Shown here piece after piece: positions 27,682 to 37,044 of a DNA stretch of 64,000 bases. Source of the stretch: Paracoccaceae bacterium (GTDB lineage: Bacteria > Pseudomonadota > Alphaproteobacteria > Rhodobacterales > Rhodobacteraceae); NCBI GenBank assembly GCA_017510335.1, contig JAFWNM010000032.1:49229-113228 (forward strand), in the 5' to 3' direction. Below the pieces are notes generated by a model. The model was given only the letters and a program-made list of their open reading frames with translations, was not told the origin of the DNA and made no database searches. Position numbers and translations under genes: made by a program. Position 1 is the first letter of the stretch. Each line of letters opens with the position of its first letter.

Positions 27682-28519
27682 CTTGGGTTGCGGGGCGAAT
27701 GCCCGTTGCAGTGACCCACCATTCGGGGTGCAGGGATTGAACGCGCGTTGCGGCAGCCTGTGCCGCCGCTTCAGTGGCAAACATACCAAAACAGGTCGCC
27801 CCAGACCCTGACATACGCGCCAGCGCGCAATCGTGCTGCGCATCCAGCACCCGCAGCACCTGCGATATTACCGGGGCCAGCGCACGCGCGGGCGCTTCCA
27901 GATCGTTGCGTTGCGCACGCAACCATGTGATCAGGGACGCAGTATCGGGCCACGCAGGCAGGGTGTCGGCCATGGGGCTGCCATTGGCACAGGCCAAAGC
28001 GCGGAACACCTGCGGGGTTGAAACATGAACCCGCGGATTGACCAACACCAACCAGAAGGGCGGCAAGGGCGGCAGCGGCGTCAACCCTTCGCCAATGCCG
28101 CGCATGCGACAAGGGGATCCCGCCAGACAAACCGGCACATCCGCGCCCAGCGCAAGGATATCTGCCATGGGCGGCAGCGGTCGTTCCGTGATCCGTGCCA
28201 GCAGCCGCAGCGCGGCGGCGGCATCTGCGGACCCCCCGCCAATACCGGATGCGACGGGAAGGCCCTTGTGCAGATGCAGGCCAATATCTTGCGCGTCCAT
28301 CACCTGCGCGGCACGGGTTACCAGATTGTCCGGCCCCGCGGACAAGCCCCCCCCTTCCGGGCCGGAAATGCGCAGGCCCGCCTGTGCAACCCTGTCCAGA
28401 CGGTCGCCGGCATCCGTAAACACCACAACTGAATCCAGCAGGTGATACCCGTCCTTGCGCCTGCCTGTGACATGCAAGGACAGATTCACCTTGGCGGGGG
28501 CGTGTTCGCACGCAGTCAT
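27674..28519 (-). CDS. ispE: 4-diphosphocytidyl-2-C-methyl-D-erythritol kinase
   Basis: 281 residues. Phosphorylates CDP-ME in the MEP isoprenoid pathway. GHMP-kinase features: K10 in APAKVNLSLHV, the ATP loop PVASGIGGGSADA (88-100) and the C-terminal MSGSGATCFG glycine motif. Lies head to head with the polyprenyl synthase; both serve isoprenoid supply. Overlaps the TPR gene by ATGA. Confidence 0.96.
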   Translation of the reverse strand: MTACEHAPAKVNLSLHVTGRRKDGYHLLDSVVVFTDAGDRLDRVAQAGLRISGPEGGGLSAGPDNLVTRAAQVMDAQDIGLHLHKGLPVASGIGGGSADAAAALRLLARITERPLPPMADILALGADVPVCLAGSPCRMRGIGEGLTPLPPLPPFWLVLVNPRVHVSTPQVFRALACANGSPMADTLPAWPDTASLITWLRAQRNDLEAPARALAPVISQVLRVLDAQHDCALARMSGSGATCFGMFATEAAAQAAATRVQSLHPEWWVTATGIRPATQVS

Positions 28520-30258
28520 TCCGCGCTGGCACCCAGCGCTGGCGCGCCTTCCTCAGTCAGGACAACGTCCAGGCCAACCTCCAGTTTGCGGCGCACACGA
28601 TCCAGATCAAGATCGGGGTGCGGCGCAAAGGAAATGGCGCGACTCCATTGAAAGCGCGCTTCTCGGTGGCGGCCGACAGCCCAATATACATCCCCAAGGT
28701 GGTCATTAAGGATGGCGTCATTTGGCGTCAGTTCAACTGCGCGTTCCATCACTGGCACGGCATCTTCATAGCGGCCCAACCGAAACAAGGCCCAGCCCAG
28801 ACTATCTACAATATACCCGCTGTCGGGTTCCCCTTCGACGGCGCGTTCTATCATGTCCAGCGCTTCATCAAGGTTGCGCTGCTGTTCGACCAGCGAATAG
28901 CCAAGGTAATTCAACACTTGCGGTTCATCCGGCACGAATTCCAGAACGCGGCGGAATTCGGTTTCCGCCCTGTCCCAATCCCCCATGCGTTCCAGCGAGA
29001 TTGCGCGCGTGTACAGCAAAACCCAATGGCGTTCCTCAACCTCGTCGATCAGGTCGATGGCGCGGGTATATGCGTCGGCGGCATCCTCGAACCGTTCTTG
29101 GCGGCGCAGCATGTCGCCCAAGGTGCTATAGGCCATGACGGAGTCGGGCGCCCCCTCCACAAGCCCTTCCAGCCAGGCGATTGCAGCATCGGTGTCGCCT
29201 GCACGGAACAGGGCATTGGCCTTGCCAAGCTGCGCATTCAGGAATTGCGGGTCATCTTCGGGCATCTGGTCGTAAACCTGCTGCGCCAGTTCATACTGCC
29301 CCACCTGTTCCAACAACTCGCCCGCCAGCAATATGGCATCAGGGTGGTCCGGGCGCAGGGCCAGCGCCAGACGCGTATACACCAGTGGCAGCCAGTCGCC
29401 CTGTTCCCCCAGCAACGCAGAAGCAAGCAGCAAATACGTTTCCGCCATGCCATCACGCGCCGAACGCACTGTGGTAAAGGGCACGGGCTGGCCTTCGGAC
29501 AGGGACGCAACAACGCGGGCTACATCCCCTTCCGGGGTCAAGCCGAACATGCTGTCGGCCAGTTCCCGCGCATCATCGAACCGGCCAAGCTGGGACAGAA
29601 TGGTGATATGCGCGACAATGCCCCGCCGTGTCAGGCTAACTGGCCCGTCAACTTCGCCTGTCAGCAGGTCGCTTGCGCCTTCCATGTCGCCCACATACGC
29701 AAGGGCCAATGCCTTATGATAGACGGCAAAAGGGGCCAGGTCCGGGGTATCGCTGATAATGGCATCAAACGCAGCGCGCGCTTCTGACATACTGCCCTTG
29801 CCAAGATAGGCCCATGCCCTGCCCAATGCATCCGTTAGCGGGCCTGTCTGGCGGCCCTGTTGCGCTGCAGCCAGCGCGGCATCATAGGCTTCGCGCAGGA
29901 ATTCATCGGCCTGCAGGATGATTTCGGCAATCTGGCTGTCTGCGCCCTGGGCATTGGCCTGCGCGGCCAACGCGGCTGCGCGTTCAAAATAACCGCTTAG
30001 CAAATACCCCTGCATTGCAAGTTCGCGGAACATTTCATTGCCAGGGTCCAACTGCAAGGCGCGGTCATAATTCAGCGCCATTTGCATGAAACTGTCAGAT
30101 GATACCGCCACGCGCCCCGACAGATACGCCCCCGCCAACCCATAGGGCAGATCTTGCACATCCATGCTTGAAAATGCAGCCGGTTGCGCCACCACAGGCG
30201 GGGCCGCCAGAAGGGCAATAACTTTGATGGTGGTCGCCAGATGGCGGAAACTGAACAC
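28516..30258 (-). CDS. Secreted tetratricopeptide-repeat protein
   Basis: About 580 residues, mostly TPR helices; clear repeats include YSTLGDMLRRQERFEDAADAY and VDSLGWALFRLGRYEDAVPV. The hydrophobic N-terminus ending AAPPVVAQPA reads as a signal peptide, so the protein is periplasmic or outer-membrane associated. GTG 30258 has GGAG ten bases upstream; GTG 30267 would start one base after it. The 4-bp overlap with ispE suggests cotranscription. Likely scaffold; partner unknown. Confidence 0.85.
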   Translation of the reverse strand: MFSFRHLATTIKVIALLAAPPVVAQPAAFSSMDVQDLPYGLAGAYLSGRVAVSSDSFMQMALNYDRALQLDPGNEMFRELAMQGYLLSGYFERAAALAAQANAQGADSQIAEIILQADEFLREAYDAALAAAQQGRQTGPLTDALGRAWAYLGKGSMSEARAAFDAIISDTPDLAPFAVYHKALALAYVGDMEGASDLLTGEVDGPVSLTRRGIVAHITILSQLGRFDDARELADSMFGLTPEGDVARVVASLSEGQPVPFTTVRSARDGMAETYLLLASALLGEQGDWLPLVYTRLALALRPDHPDAILLAGELLEQVGQYELAQQVYDQMPEDDPQFLNAQLGKANALFRAGDTDAAIAWLEGLVEGAPDSVMAYSTLGDMLRRQERFEDAADAYTRAIDLIDEVEERHWVLLYTRAISLERMGDWDRAETEFRRVLEFVPDEPQVLNYLGYSLVEQQRNLDEALDMIERAVEGEPDSGYIVDSLGWALFRLGRYEDAVPVMERAVELTPNDAILNDHLGDVYWAVGRHREARFQWSRAISFAPHPDLDLDRVRRKLEVGLDVVLTEEGAPALGASAE

Positions 30259-30375
30259 GAGGCGCACACTCCGTCTGTATTGCGGTTAGGCCAAGACTAG
30301 TGTTCCGCCCCGCCCGTGGCAATCACCCATGCGGGAAAAAGCCCCGGATGCACAGAATCGTCAGACACTTACCCG

Positions 30376-32022
30376 TCACATGTTGGGATAGTTCGGCCCA
30401 TCCCCGCCCTGCGGTGTCACCCAATGGATATTCTGGCTGGGGTCCTTGATGTCACATGTCTTGCAATGCACGCAGTTCTGGAAATTGATGACAAAGCGCG
30501 GGTCCTTGCCCTCTTCCTCGACCACCTCATAAACACCGGCGGGGCAATAGCGCTGCGCGGACTCGGCATATTTGGGCAGGTTGACACTGATGGGGATGGA
30601 CGCATCCTTCAGTGTCAGGTGCGCAGGCTGGCTTTCTTCGTGATTGGTGAAGCTGAAGGCCACATTGGTCAGCCGGTCAAAGCTGATCTTGCCATCGGGT
30701 TTGGGGTAGTCAATGGGGCTGTGATCCTTGGCCAGTCCGGTGGCGGCCGCGTCGGTCTTGCCATGCGCCATTGTGCCAAACAACGAAAAGCCCAGTGTGT
30801 TGGTCCACATATCCAGACCCCCCAGTTTCAATGATGGCAGCAAGCCCCAGCGCGACCACATGGGTTTGACATTGCGCACCTTCCACAGGTCACGGCCCAC
30901 AGGCCCTGTGCGCAGGTCGGTTTCATAAGCGGCCAGTTCATCGCCTTCGCGGCCCGCCTTGATGGCGTCGAACGCGGCTTCTGCTGCGGCCTTGCCCGAC
31001 AGCATGGCATTGTGGTTGCCCTTGATGCGCGGCACGTTGACCAGCCCCGCAGAACAGCCCAGCAACGCACCGCCCGGAAACACGACTTTTGGGATGGACT
31101 GATAGCCGCCTTCCGAAATGGCACGCGCCCCGTACGCCACACGTTTACCGCCTTTCAACAACTCCGCCACCATGGGGTGATGCTTGAAACGCTGGAATTC
31201 CTGATAGGGCGACAAATAGGGGTTGGCGTAGTTCAGATGAACCACAAAGCCCACATAGACCTGATTATTGTCCAGATGATAGATGAAGCTGCCGCCGCCC
31301 GCATTGCCGCCCAGCGGCCAGCCCATGGTATGGGTCACTGTGCCTTCGCGGTGCTTTTCGGGATCAATTTCCCAGATTTCCTTCATGCCAAGGCCAAATT
31401 TCTGCGGCTCATGGCCCTTGGACAGGTCGTATTTCGCCATCACTTCCTTGGACAGCGACCCGCGCACCCCTTCGGACAGGAAGACATATTTGCCGTGCAA
31501 TTCCATGCCCGGTTCATAACCGTCACCGGGCGTGCCGTCCGGGTTCTTGCCAAACTCGCCCGCGACCACGCCCTTGACGCGCTCGCCCTCATACACCAAT
31601 TCCGAACAGGCCATCCCGGGGAATATTTCAACGCCCAACCCCTCGGCCTGTTCGGCCATCCAGCGGCAGACATTGGCCATGGACACGATGTAATTGCCAT
31701 GGTTGTTCATCAAGGGCGGCATGGGCCAGTTGGGCACGCGAATTTGCCCCGCTTCGCCCAGCATGTAGAAATTATCCTGCCGCACCGGCACCGTGACAGG
31801 GGCACCGCGGTCCTTCCAGTCAGGGATCAGCGCATCAAGCCCACATGGGTCCAGCACCGCGCCCGACAGGATATGCGCCCCAACTTCGGACCCTTTTTCC
31901 AGAACCACCACATTCAGGTCCGCATCAAGCTGCTTCAACCGGATCGCAGCGGACAAGCCGGCAGGCCCCGCGCCGACGATGACGACATCATATTCCATGG
32001 TTTCGCGTATCATCCCGGTCAT
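30376..32022 (-). CDS. Electron-transfer flavoprotein-ubiquinone oxidoreductase
   Basis: 548 residues. Membrane-associated FAD/Fe-S enzyme passing electrons from ETF (fatty-acid and amino-acid dehydrogenases) to ubiquinone. FAD motif VGAGPAGLSAAIRL (about 16-29), C-terminal CPAGVYEV and NCVHCKTCDIKDP cysteines for the [4Fe-4S] cluster. ATG 32022 has AGGAGC 6 bp upstream. A weak promoter candidate (TTGACC, 18 bp, TAGGTC) lies at 32107-32078 in the 258-bp gap with greA, which holds no gene. Confidence 0.96.
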   Translation of the reverse strand: MTGMIRETMEYDVVIVGAGPAGLSAAIRLKQLDADLNVVVLEKGSEVGAHILSGAVLDPCGLDALIPDWKDRGAPVTVPVRQDNFYMLGEAGQIRVPNWPMPPLMNNHGNYIVSMANVCRWMAEQAEGLGVEIFPGMACSELVYEGERVKGVVAGEFGKNPDGTPGDGYEPGMELHGKYVFLSEGVRGSLSKEVMAKYDLSKGHEPQKFGLGMKEIWEIDPEKHREGTVTHTMGWPLGGNAGGGSFIYHLDNNQVYVGFVVHLNYANPYLSPYQEFQRFKHHPMVAELLKGGKRVAYGARAISEGGYQSIPKVVFPGGALLGCSAGLVNVPRIKGNHNAMLSGKAAAEAAFDAIKAGREGDELAAYETDLRTGPVGRDLWKVRNVKPMWSRWGLLPSLKLGGLDMWTNTLGFSLFGTMAHGKTDAAATGLAKDHSPIDYPKPDGKISFDRLTNVAFSFTNHEESQPAHLTLKDASIPISVNLPKYAESAQRYCPAGVYEVVEEEGKDPRFVINFQNCVHCKTCDIKDPSQNIHWVTPQGGDGPNYPNM

Positions 32023-32240
32023 GGTAGCTCCTGTTATTGCGCGTGGCGTGGCATGTGGGACACAATCTGTCGCAGTTGACCTAGCGCAGGTGCAGGCATG
32101 GGGTCAATGCAAACGCGGCGTCGAATTCGCGGGAAACGGCCTGTTCGCGCAACCGAAAGCAGACGGCACCATGTCATTGTGCTTGCAATCTGCCCAAGCC
32201 TGCGTTCTGATGGTGCGACTTCTCTGGACGGCCCCGGCCT

Positions 32241-32269
32241 TTGCCGCGGGCGGTCTTTTACATTATAAT
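32241..32269 (+). promoter_or_regulatory. Promoter of greA
   Basis: TTGCCG (32241-32246) and a perfect TATAAT (32264-32269) are spaced 17 bp. Transcription would start near 32276, leaving only about five bases before the greA ATG at 32281, with no Shine-Dalgarno. Confidence 0.7.
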
Positions 32270-32280
32270 GGTGACGTGAC

Positions 32281-32751
32281 ATGGAAAAACTGCCCCTCAC
32301 CCGCGCTGGTCAGAAACTGCTGGACACAGAACTGCGTCAACTCAAGTCGCAAGACCGGCCGGCCATCATCAAGGCCATCGCAGAGGCACGCGAACACGGC
32401 GATTTGTCCGAGAATGCAGAATACCACGCGGCCCGCGAAAAACAAAGCTTCGTTGAAGGCCGCATCAAGGAACTGGAAGCGATTCTGTCGCGTGCGGATG
32501 TGATCGACACATCGAAATTGTCGGGGTCCGTCAAGTTCGGCGCACATGTGAAATTGCTGGACGAAGACACCGATGAAGAACGCAGCTACCAGATCGTCGG
32601 CGAAGCCGAAGCCGATCTGGAAAAGGGATTGCTGAACATAAAATCCCCCCTTGCCCGCGCCCTGATCGGCAAGGACGAAGGCGACAGCGTCGATGTCCGC
32701 ACCCCCGGCGGCACAAAAAGCTATGAAATCCTGGAAATAAAGTTCCGCTAG
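32281..32751 (+). CDS. greA: Transcription elongation factor GreA
   Basis: 156 residues. Stimulates transcript cleavage by backtracked RNA polymerase. N-terminal antiparallel coiled coil (about 1-75) with the acidic tip [11 protein letters not shown] (D41, E44), then the FKBP-like C-terminal domain ending in YEILEIKF. The predicted mRNA is almost leaderless. The next gene starts 4 bp after the stop. Confidence 0.97.
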   Translation: MEKLPLTRAGQKLLDTELRQLKSQDRPAIIKAIAEAREHGDLSENAEYHAAREKQSFVEGRIKELEAILSRADVIDTSKLSGSVKFGAHVKLLDEDTDEERSYQIVGEAEADLEKGLLNIKSPLARALIGKDEGDSVDVRTPGGTKSYEILEIKFR

Positions 32752-32755
32752 CACC

Positions 32756-33739
32756 ATGGCCCGCGCGCCCATCCCCACAAACAGCCCCGCGACGCCACGC
32801 CATGCAGTGATGGCCCCGCGCGGCTTTCTGGTGGGGACGATAGGCGCGATCTGGCTTCTGGCCGCGCTGGGGTTTGTTCTGCTAGCGGATTTTGGCAGCA
32901 TGGACCGCACAACCCTTGGCCTGATCGCCGCGGCGTTTATTATGGCTGCGACGCTAGTTTCCGGCGCGTTGTATCTGGCAGCGGTCGCTGCGGACCTGCG
33001 CCGCGAAACAGTGCAATTGCAGCATCTTTCCGATGAAATGCAGCGCGTTATTTCGGAACACAAGCGCGACACCCTGCCGCTGTCGCCTGTCGCGCAAAGC
33101 CGTATCGACGCACTGTCCAGCGCACAGGAACAAACCGATTCCCGCCTGACGCTGTTTTTTTCCCACCGCGCGCGCGACCGGGCAGCCACCACAGGGGCAG
33201 CGCCGGCTGCAGATGACGCGCAGCCCGCCCTTGCCTTGGGGGACATGTCCCAATCTGCGCCAGACACACCCACCCCCACCGACCTGATACGCGCGCTGCA
33301 CTTCCCCGAAGATGAAAACGATACCGAAGGGTTCAATGCCTTGCGCAAGGCCCTAAACGACACACGCTGCGCGCCGCTGATCCGGTGCGCACAGGATGTT
33401 CTGACACGCCTTGCGCAAGACGGAATTTATATGGACGACTTGCGCCCTGATCGCGCCCGCCCCGAATTCTGGCGCGCCTTCGCCACGGGCACGCGCGGGG
33501 CGCTGATTGCGCCGCTGGGGGGTATCCGGGACCGGTCCTGCCTGGCACTGACATCTGGCCGCATGCGCAATGATGTCGAATTCCGACAGGCGGCACATCT
33601 GTTCCTGCGCGAATTCGACAAGGTATTTGCCGAATTCGAAAAACAGGCCGATGACGCCCAGATTGCCGCAATGGCAGATACGCGCACAGCACGGGCATTC
33701 ATGCTGCTGGGGCGCGTCAGCGGGGTCTTTTCTCGCTAG
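32756..33739 (+). CDS. Membrane protein of unknown function, conserved type
   Basis: 327 residues; no family recognised. Two membrane segments (about 24-45 and 54-78), a basic amphipathic stretch near 82-105 that may be a short coiled coil, a Ser/Thr/Pro/Ala-rich linker (about 140-180), then a compact C-terminal region (about 182-327). The C-terminal domain would be cytoplasmic. Starts 4 bp after greA, so likely cotranscribed. Similar proteins occur next to greA in related bacteria (memory, unverified). Confidence 0.8.
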   Translation: MARAPIPTNSPATPRHAVMAPRGFLVGTIGAIWLLAALGFVLLADFGSMDRTTLGLIAAAFIMAATLVSGALYLAAVAADLRRETVQLQHLSDEMQRVISEHKRDTLPLSPVAQSRIDALSSAQEQTDSRLTLFFSHRARDRAATTGAAPAADDAQPALALGDMSQSAPDTPTPTDLIRALHFPEDENDTEGFNALRKALNDTRCAPLIRCAQDVLTRLAQDGIYMDDLRPDRARPEFWRAFATGTRGALIAPLGGIRDRSCLALTSGRMRNDVEFRQAAHLFLREFDKVFAEFEKQADDAQIAAMADTRTARAFMLLGRVSGVFSR

Positions 33740-33757
33740 GGTGCCTTGCAACACCCT
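33738..33757 (+). terminator. Short hairpin after the membrane-protein gene
   Basis: AGGGTG / CACCCT with an 8-nt loop over the stop of the preceding gene. The stem is only 6 bp with no T-run, so its strength is doubtful. Confidence 0.35.
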
Positions 33758-33782
33758 GTGCCGCAGTTTAACAATCATGAAC

Positions 33783-33829
33783 AGATGAACTAAATACCGG
33801 TTTCATCTTGCCTTAAATACTCATCTTGC
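33783..33829 (+). repeat. Tandem and inverted repeats upstream of azlC
   Basis: TAAATAC and CATCTTGC recur in the same order (33791-33811 and 33814-33829), and AGATGAA (33783-33789) faces TTCATCT (33802-33808). All lie 60-100 bp before azlC and may be a regulator binding region. Confidence 0.4.
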
Positions 33830-33887
33830 AGTCAGTTCGTGTTGCCTGACCAGAATGCCGACACACTGACAGGACAGCGGCGCCGCC

Positions 33888-34595
33888 ATGACCTTTTCGC
33901 GCGATTACTGGCACGGCTTCAGGGACGGAACGCCCTTCATCCTTCTGATCGTGCCGTTTGGTGCGGTGTTCGGCATTGTCGCCACCGAAGCGGGCCTGAA
34001 CATTGCCCAGACCATGGGCTTTTCGGTGCTGGTGATCGCGGGTGCCGCACAGTTTGTTGCCCTGCAGATGATGCTGGAAAACGCCCCGGTGTTGATCGTC
34101 CTTGCGGCATCACTGGCGGTGAATCTGCGCATGGCAATGTATTCCGCATCGCTTGCGCCCCATTTGGGACCAATCAGCTGGTGGCGGCGCAGTATCGTCG
34201 CGTATTTCATGATTGATCAATCCTATGCCGCTTCCATCCTGAAATACGAACAGACCCCCGACATGTCGCATGCGCAGAAATTTGCGTATTACATGGGCGT
34301 TGCAACACCCATCTGTCCGGCATGGTATGTCGCAACATGGGCAGGGGCCACATTGGGCACGGCAGTGCCCGCTGGTTTGCCTATCGATTTTGTTGTGCCC
34401 ATCACGTTTCTGGCGCTGATTGTGCCCATGTTGCGCACGCTGGCCCATGTGGTCGCCGCGCTGGTGTCGATTGTGGGCGTGCTGGTGTTCAGCTTTCTGC
34501 CGTTCAACCTTGGGCTTCTGGTGGCAGCGGTGCTGGCCATGATGGCAGGGGCCGAAGTGGAACGCCGCATGTCGCGCGCACGGGCCCCGTCATGA
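33888..34595 (+). CDS. azlC: AzlC family branched-chain amino-acid export permease
   Basis: 235 residues with about six membrane segments. Large subunit of the AzlCD exporter (LIV-E class) for branched-chain amino acids and analogues. FRDGTPFILLIVPFGAVFG near the N-terminus and AAQFVALQMM are family motifs. Overlaps azlD by ATGA. Confidence 0.9.
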   Translation: MTFSRDYWHGFRDGTPFILLIVPFGAVFGIVATEAGLNIAQTMGFSVLVIAGAAQFVALQMMLENAPVLIVLAASLAVNLRMAMYSASLAPHLGPISWWRRSIVAYFMIDQSYAASILKYEQTPDMSHAQKFAYYMGVATPICPAWYVATWAGATLGTAVPAGLPIDFVVPITFLALIVPMLRTLAHVVAALVSIVGVLVFSFLPFNLGLLVAAVLAMMAGAEVERRMSRARAPS

Positions 34596-34921
34596 GTTTT
34601 ACGACCACACAGATATGGACCGTCATTGTCGGTCTGGGGCTTGGGTCTTATCTTCTACGCCTGTCATTTCTGGGCATTATCGGCAATCGGGACCTGCCGG
34701 AATGGCTGTTGCGGCACCTGCGCTATACGGCTGTCGCCATCATGCCCGGCATGATCACACCGCTGATCCTGTTCCCGCAAGCGGCGGGCGGCACATTGGA
34801 CCCGGTGCGCATGATCGCCGCGCTTGCCACAATTGCCATAAGCTTCTGGACGAAAAGCGCGGTGTTGACCATATTCGGCGGGGCGGCGGTTTTATTCGCC
34901 CTGCATTTCGGTATGGGCTAG
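34592..34921 (+). CDS. azlD: AzlD family small export subunit
   Basis: 109 residues, about four membrane segments, starting MSFTTTQIWTVIVGLGLGSYL. Small partner of AzlC. ATG 34592 forms ATGA with the azlC stop. Its last 30 bp overlap the convergent FAD oxidase gene. Confidence 0.88.
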   Translation: MSFTTTQIWTVIVGLGLGSYLLRLSFLGIIGNRDLPEWLLRHLRYTAVAIMPGMITPLILFPQAAGGTLDPVRMIAALATIAISFWTKSAVLTIFGGAAVLFALHFGMG

Positions 34922-36325
34922 CACAGCACCGGGGTTCATGATGCCCTTCGGGTCCAGTGCCTGTTTTATGGCGCGCATCGCCGCCAGCTTGACCGGATCG
35001 CCATATTTTTCCAGATCGCCGGTTTTCAGCCGCCCGATTCCGTGTTCGGCACTGACCGACCCGCCCATCGCATGCACCAGATCATGGACACAGGCCTTGA
35101 TCCTGTCGCGCTGGTGTTCATGGTCGGCACGGGTATGGCCATCCGCAGGAAAGACATTGTAATGCAGGTTCCCGTCCCCCAGATGGCCAAAGCAATTCAC
35201 CCTGTATGTGTCGATGCCGGCCAGTGCAGGACCAGCGCGGTCAATGAATTCGGGCACAGCCGACAAGGGCAGCGAAATATCATGGCTGGATACCGCGCCA
35301 ATATGTCGGTTCGCTTCTGGAATGGATTCGCGCAAGTTCCAGAATTCGGCGCGCTGCCCCATGTTTTGGGCAATCACCCCGTCACTGACCAGACCTGCCT
35401 CCAGCGCGTCGGCGAACAGGTCTTCCAGCGCCGCTGCAGGGTCAATCCCGTCCGGCAGGCCAAGATCGATCAACACCATCCATTCCGGCGGGGTCGCGAA
35501 GGGCTGGCGCACCTGTGGCATGGTGCGGGCCAGAAAATCCAGCCCCATACCGCCAATCAACTCGAAGGCGGATATCCCTTCGGCCAGGCGCGCCTGCGCC
35601 ATCGCCAGCAGCGACAGCGCGGCTTCTGGGTCCGGCACCACCATGAACGCCGCCCCCTGACGTGCAGGGCGCGCAAACAGCCGCAAACTGGCCGCAGTGA
35701 TAACGCCAAGCGTGCCTTCAGACCCGATCATCAGATTGCGCAGGTCATAGCCGGTATTGTCCTTGCGCAAACGCTTCAGCCCGTTCCAGATACGGCCATC
35801 GGGCATCACAACTTCCAGCCCCAGCACCAGATCGCGCGCATTCCCGTAGCGCAACACATTCACGCCGCCTGCATTCGTGGCCAGCAGCCCCCCCACCTGC
35901 GCAGACCCTTCCGAGGCAAGTGAAAGCGGAAACAACCGCCCGATATCTTCCGCCGCCTTATGCACATCCGTCAATATCGCGCCAGCTTCGGCAATCACCA
36001 CATTCTCGCTGCGGTGAATGGACCGGATGCTGTTCATCCGCTCCAGCGACAGAACCAGCGGCACAACACCACCCGATGCGACCTGCCCCCCCACCAATCC
36101 GGTGCCCCCGCCATAGGGCACCACTGCGACCCCTGCGTGATTGGCCGTGGCCAGAATGACAGCAACCTCCTGCACGCTGCGCGGACACGCCACCGCGCCC
36201 GCCTGCCCTTGCCAGCGACCGCGCGGTTCTTCAAGAAAGCGCGGTTCGGTGCTGCGCAATGTGCCTTGCGGCAGGTCTGCCGCCAGCCGGTCCAGGAATG
36301 TTCCGTCACAGGGAAACAGGGTCAT
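34892..36325 (-). CDS. FAD-linked D-2-hydroxyacid dehydrogenase (GlcD/D2HGDH type)
   Basis: 477 residues, the size of D-lactate/D-2-hydroxyglutarate dehydrogenases. PCMH-type FAD domain with VPYGGGTGLVGG (about 69-80), then C-terminal FAD_oxidase_C with the metal-site residues CFGHLGDGNLH and HGIGRLK, and KQALDPKGIMNPG at the end. The electron acceptor and exact substrate are not readable. The 3' end overlaps azlD by 30 bp; upstream lies a 134-bp gap holding a G-rich repeat. Confidence 0.9.
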   Translation of the reverse strand: MTLFPCDGTFLDRLAADLPQGTLRSTEPRFLEEPRGRWQGQAGAVACPRSVQEVAVILATANHAGVAVVPYGGGTGLVGGQVASGGVVPLVLSLERMNSIRSIHRSENVVIAEAGAILTDVHKAAEDIGRLFPLSLASEGSAQVGGLLATNAGGVNVLRYGNARDLVLGLEVVMPDGRIWNGLKRLRKDNTGYDLRNLMIGSEGTLGVITAASLRLFARPARQGAAFMVVPDPEAALSLLAMAQARLAEGISAFELIGGMGLDFLARTMPQVRQPFATPPEWMVLIDLGLPDGIDPAAALEDLFADALEAGLVSDGVIAQNMGQRAEFWNLRESIPEANRHIGAVSSHDISLPLSAVPEFIDRAGPALAGIDTYRVNCFGHLGDGNLHYNVFPADGHTRADHEHQRDRIKACVHDLVHAMGGSVSAEHGIGRLKTGDLEKYGDPVKLAAMRAIKQALDPKGIMNPGAVLAHTEMQGE

Positions 36326-36370
36326 CAGCGTCCTTCCTTACGTCGCAGTGCCAACTTCGCGGCCACATCA

Positions 36371-36452
36371 GGCCCGCGCGCGCAGTGCCAAGGGGCTGCG
36401 CGGACCCGCGCGGCCCCGGGGGTGGGTGGGTGGGGCGCTGCGGGCGCTGGCC
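36371..36452. repeat. G-quadruplex/hairpin repeat element, copy 1
   Basis: Outer arms at 36371-36389 and 36434-36452 (16 of 19 bp pair). Inside are a 12-bp hairpin GGGGCTGCGCGG / CCGCGCGGCCCC (36392-36417) and then GGGGGTGGGTGGGTGGGG (36418-36435), four G-tracts with single-T loops. The same order of parts is found at 53675-53774. It fills most of the gap between the FAD dehydrogenase and the GNAT gene. Confidence 0.7.
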
Positions 36453-36459
36453 TTTTACC

Positions 36460-37044
36460 CTAACCAACATCTGTGCGCCCGCGCCTGTCATGGCGCAAAT
36501 TGGCATACAGAACATGATTGCGCCATCTGCCATTGATCTGCAAATAGCTTTGCGCAACCCCTTCATACTTGAAGCCCGAGCGCTCCAACACCCCGCGGGA
36601 CGCCGCGTTTTCCGGCAGACAGGCGGCTTCAATCCGCGACAGGTCCATCGCAGTGAACGCGTAATGCACCACAGCGGCAATGCTTTCACGCATGAACCCC
36701 TGACGGGCAAAGGGCGCGCCCACCCAATACCCCAGCGTTCCCGCTTGTGCGGGGCCACGCCGGATGTTGTCCAGGGTGATGGCCCCCAGAAGGCAGCTGT
36801 CATCGCGCCGGAAAATGAACAGCGGTAGCGCAGTGTCCAACTTCTCGCAGCGCGCGGCCCAGCTGACACGGTTGGTAAACGCCCGCCGCGTCAGATGGTC
36901 ATCCGACCAAGTAGGTTCCCAAGGTGTCAGAAAGCCCGAAGACTGCCTGCGAAGTTCCGCCCATTGGCGGAAATCAGAATGCTGCGGCAAACGCAACGAC
37001 AGCCTGTCAGTTTCCAGCCGCAGCTTGCCGCGCAGCCCCAGCAT
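36460..37044 (-). CDS. GNAT N-acetyltransferase, RimJ/RimL-like
   Basis: 194 residues. Acetyl-CoA-dependent acetyltransferase; the ribosomal-protein-alanine type is likely from LETDRLSLRLPQHSDF and the acetyl-CoA region GYWVGAPFARQGFMRES (about 103-119). Asn-x-Gly-x-LERSGF near 145-160 is typical. Target unknown. Its start shares one base with the M16 stop, so it belongs to the 3' end of the oxidase operon. Confidence 0.87.
   Translation of the reverse strand: MLGLRGKLRLETDRLSLRLPQHSDFRQWAELRRQSSGFLTPWEPTWSDDHLTRRAFTNRVSWAARCEKLDTALPLFIFRRDDSCLLGAITLDNIRRGPAQAGTLGYWVGAPFARQGFMRESIAAVVHYAFTAMDLSRIEAACLPENAASRGVLERSGFKYEGVAQSYLQINGRWRNHVLYANLRHDRRGRTDVG

Noticed and set aside
28618-29787. 389-codon plus-strand frame
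   Set aside because: Opposite strand of the TPR gene; no start signal or motif.
32034-32300. 88-codon minus-strand gene upstream of ETF-QO
   Set aside because: Arg-rich frame with no ribosome site, running across the greA promoter.
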